Of a stretch of DNA of 6,624 bases, positions 5,996 to 6,624 are shown piece by piece. The notes beneath the pieces are model-generated. The model was given only the letters and a program-made list of their open reading frames with translations. It ran no database searches and was not told the DNA's origin. Origin of the DNA: an uncultured Chlorobiaceae bacterium. Its GTDB lineage: Bacteria > Bacteroidota > Chlorobiia > Chlorobiales > Chlorobiaceae. Each line of letters begins with the position of its first letter. Position 1 is the first letter of the stretch. The stretch spans positions 1 to 6,624 of the forward strand of contig CAILXE010000038.1 of the NCBI GenBank assembly GCA_903838095.1, given 5' to 3'. A program made the position numbers and the translations under genes.

Positions 5996-6102
5996 AAGAA
6001 TAAACTACAATGAACAACAGCCAACAATAATGCAACATTGGCTAATAGAATGATTTTATTATAGTTATTAGTGAACGCGTATTGAATTTCAATGGTATAA
6101 GT

Positions 6103-6150
6103 CGGACTCTGACTCCGCTTATCGAGGTTCGAGCCCTCGTCCCCCAGCCA
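6103..6150 (+). tRNA. 3' portion of tRNA-Gln (CUG), an attachment-site remnant
   Basis: The sequence contains the anticodon stem-loop CGGA-CTCTGAC-TCCG (6103-6117; anticodon CTG between T33 and A37), a T-arm CGAGG-TTCGAGC-CCTCG, the acceptor 3' strand TCCCCCA, discriminator G and encoded CCA ending at 6150. A full gene would need TGGGGGA about 75 bases upstream of the end; the sequence there (6076-6085) does not pair, and the D-stem is also broken, although AATGGTA at 6091-6097 resembles a D-loop. So this is not a working tRNA. The identity block starts at the anticodon stem, a known crossover location for tRNA-targeting tyrosine integrases, and its symmetric arms with a 7-base loop look like a core-type site. 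It marks an element boundary. Confidence 0.75.
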
Positions 6151-6176
6151 ACATGAACCCTGCACTGGCACCCCAA

Positions 6177-6216
6177 CCTACTGATATTATCAATATAATA
6201 TTTAGTGGGTTTTTTT
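6177..6216 (+). terminator. Rho-independent terminator after the tRNA-Gln remnant
   Basis: The arm at 6177-6190 pairs with 6195-6209 across a CAAT loop. Seven perfect inner A/T pairs sit above a lower part with a bulge and a G-T pair, ending in GGG and seven T (6210-6216). It probably served the original tRNA transcript, or insulates the integrase downstream. Confidence 0.7.
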
Positions 6217-6237
6217 GTTTATTTCTACCGAAAACCT

Positions 6238-6259
6238 ACTGGTACACTGAACTGGTACA
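6238..6259 (+). repeat. Direct repeats ACTGGTACA, candidate integrase arm sites
   Basis: ACTGGTACA at 6238-6246 and 6251-6259 are identical and 13 bases apart. A looser copy, ACTGGCACC, is at 6164-6172. They lie between the tRNA-Gln core and the integrase start, the normal place for arm-type sites that the integrase N-terminal domain binds. The role is inferred from position. Confidence 0.55.
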
Positions 6260-6279
6260 TTTTGGGCGGATTATAAACT

Positions 6280-6591
6280 ATGCGTCTCCCCTCCTATCTG
6301 CAAACCAACCAATACGGCATCTATTATTTCAGGGTTGTATTTCCGCAGTCAATTCAGTTACAATTACAACGACGTGAATTTAGACGCTCATTACGCACAA
6401 GTAACAAACCATTGGCTATAAGAATAGCAATAGTTTTCAAAAGTAAAATCGATAAAATATTTAATGAGATAATTATAAACATGATGAATTGGGTAAAAAC
6501 TAAAAAAGTGATTGATCAAGTCGCTATTGATATTCTTGCAGAATTTAAAGAATATATATTTGTACATGGTGCATATCCAGATAACATGTGA
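6280..6591 (+). pseudogene. Truncated tyrosine integrase, N-terminal 103 aa only
   Basis: The frame opens at ATG 6280, with a weak GGCGGA at 6265-6270. Its first 60 residues follow the N-terminal pattern of prophage and island tyrosine integrases: a LPSYL start, YGIYYFRVVFP, then RREFRRSLRTSNKPLAIRIA. Such enzymes usually have about 400 residues; here the frame stops at 103, with neither the full core-binding domain nor the catalytic domain, so it cannot recombine DNA. It is clearly more AT-rich than the intact recombinase at 3359-4249 and unrelated in its N-terminus. Its place just after the tRNA-Gln core and arm-like repeats suggests it was the integrase using that site. The break coincides with a possible insertion-sequence end. 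If the remaining gene resumes beyond the window, it is interrupted rather than deleted. Confidence 0.75.
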
Positions 6592-6624
6592 ATCGGCGTG
6601 TAATAATGACCCACTAAAGGGGGA
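6587..6624. mobile_element. Possible insertion-sequence end, continuing past the window
   Basis: From 6587 the sequence begins with TG and contains GTGTAATAATGACCCAC (6598-6614), a style I associate with termini of IS21-like elements, which start with TG and carry GACCCA-type repeats. The integrase frame stops exactly here, and its TGA (6589-6591) would be supplied by the inserted DNA. Only 38 bases are visible and no transposase can be seen, so the call is tentative; the exact end could be a few bases either way. Confidence 0.35.

Larger units (their letters stand above)
4774..6102. other. Gene-free, repeat-rich region of about 1.3 kb
   Basis: No frame here has a convincing start, ribosome-binding site and protein-like composition together. 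The longest frames (4915-5235 from TTG, 5760-6053 from GTG) match nothing I recognise. The stretch instead holds dense small repeats: a hairpin cluster at 4775-4881, three 9-base units at 5170-5196, inverted repeats at 5235-5259, 5467-5488, 5512-5561 and 5736-5753, a GTTAAGGG pair at 5634-5641 and 5687-5694, a GATGGG/CCCATC pair around 5653-5686, and phased TGCA motifs at 5970-5995. It ends against a tRNA-Gln remnant. A cis-acting end region (recombination arm sites, a transfer or replication origin) or a non-coding RNA is more likely than missed genes. Confidence 0.55.

Noticed and set aside
5760..6053. 97-aa frame starting with GTG
   Set aside because: The start lies inside the ACCGCGGT palindrome with no ribosome-binding site, and the protein has no recognisable pattern.
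4774..6102. CRISPR array or retron-type locus in the gene-free region
   Set aside because: No regularly spaced repeat-spacer units and no reverse transcriptase or Cas gene in the window.
6076..6150. Complete functional tRNA-Gln
   Set aside because: The 5' acceptor strand does not pair with TCCCCCA, the D-stem is broken and base 27 does not pair with base 43; only the 3' part is preserved.

Overview
The window is accessory DNA, most likely from a gammaproteobacterium or a related proteobacterium. The grounds are a tRNA-Gln remnant with encoded CCA, purine-rich ribosome-binding sites, and mobile-element gene families common in proteobacteria; no species can be named. No housekeeping gene is present.

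Layout. At the left edge, a phage-repressor-like XRE regulator (minus strand, cut by the window edge) diverges from a rightward gene set. A short control region between them (333-446) carries direct and inverted repeats. Rightward come an AlpA/excisionase-type helix-turn-helix protein, a large P-loop ATPase resembling the SF3-like replication ATPases of mobile elements, and a 66-residue protein of unknown function. A 263-base gap holds two small alternative hairpins and a perfect 16-bp inverted repeat. Then comes a tight block of a small HTH-like protein, a complete tyrosine recombinase and a membrane/coiled-coil protein, separated by 4 bases and by an ATGA overlap. This is the regulator, replication and recombination core of an integrative element.

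From 4774 to about 6100 I find no convincing gene. The stretch is rich in repeats: a hairpin cluster just after the last stop codon, three 9-base tandem units (5170-5196), a 50-bp near-perfect palindrome around an 8-base centre (5512-5561), a possible terminator, and helically phased TGCA motifs close to the tRNA remnant. It looks like a cis-acting end region of an integrative element.

At 6103-6150 lies the 3' part of a tRNA-Gln (CUG) gene, starting at the anticodon stem and without its 5' half. This is what a tRNA-targeting integrase leaves at the far end of an element. A terminator, direct repeats of the arm-site kind and the N-terminal part of a second tyrosine integrase follow. That integrase breaks off near the right edge, where the sequence looks like an insertion-sequence end. 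The simplest reading is a tandem array: the end of one element joined at tRNA-Gln to the start of a second, whose integrase was later broken. Which integrase uses the tRNA-Gln site, and the role of the two large palindromes, cannot be settled from this window.
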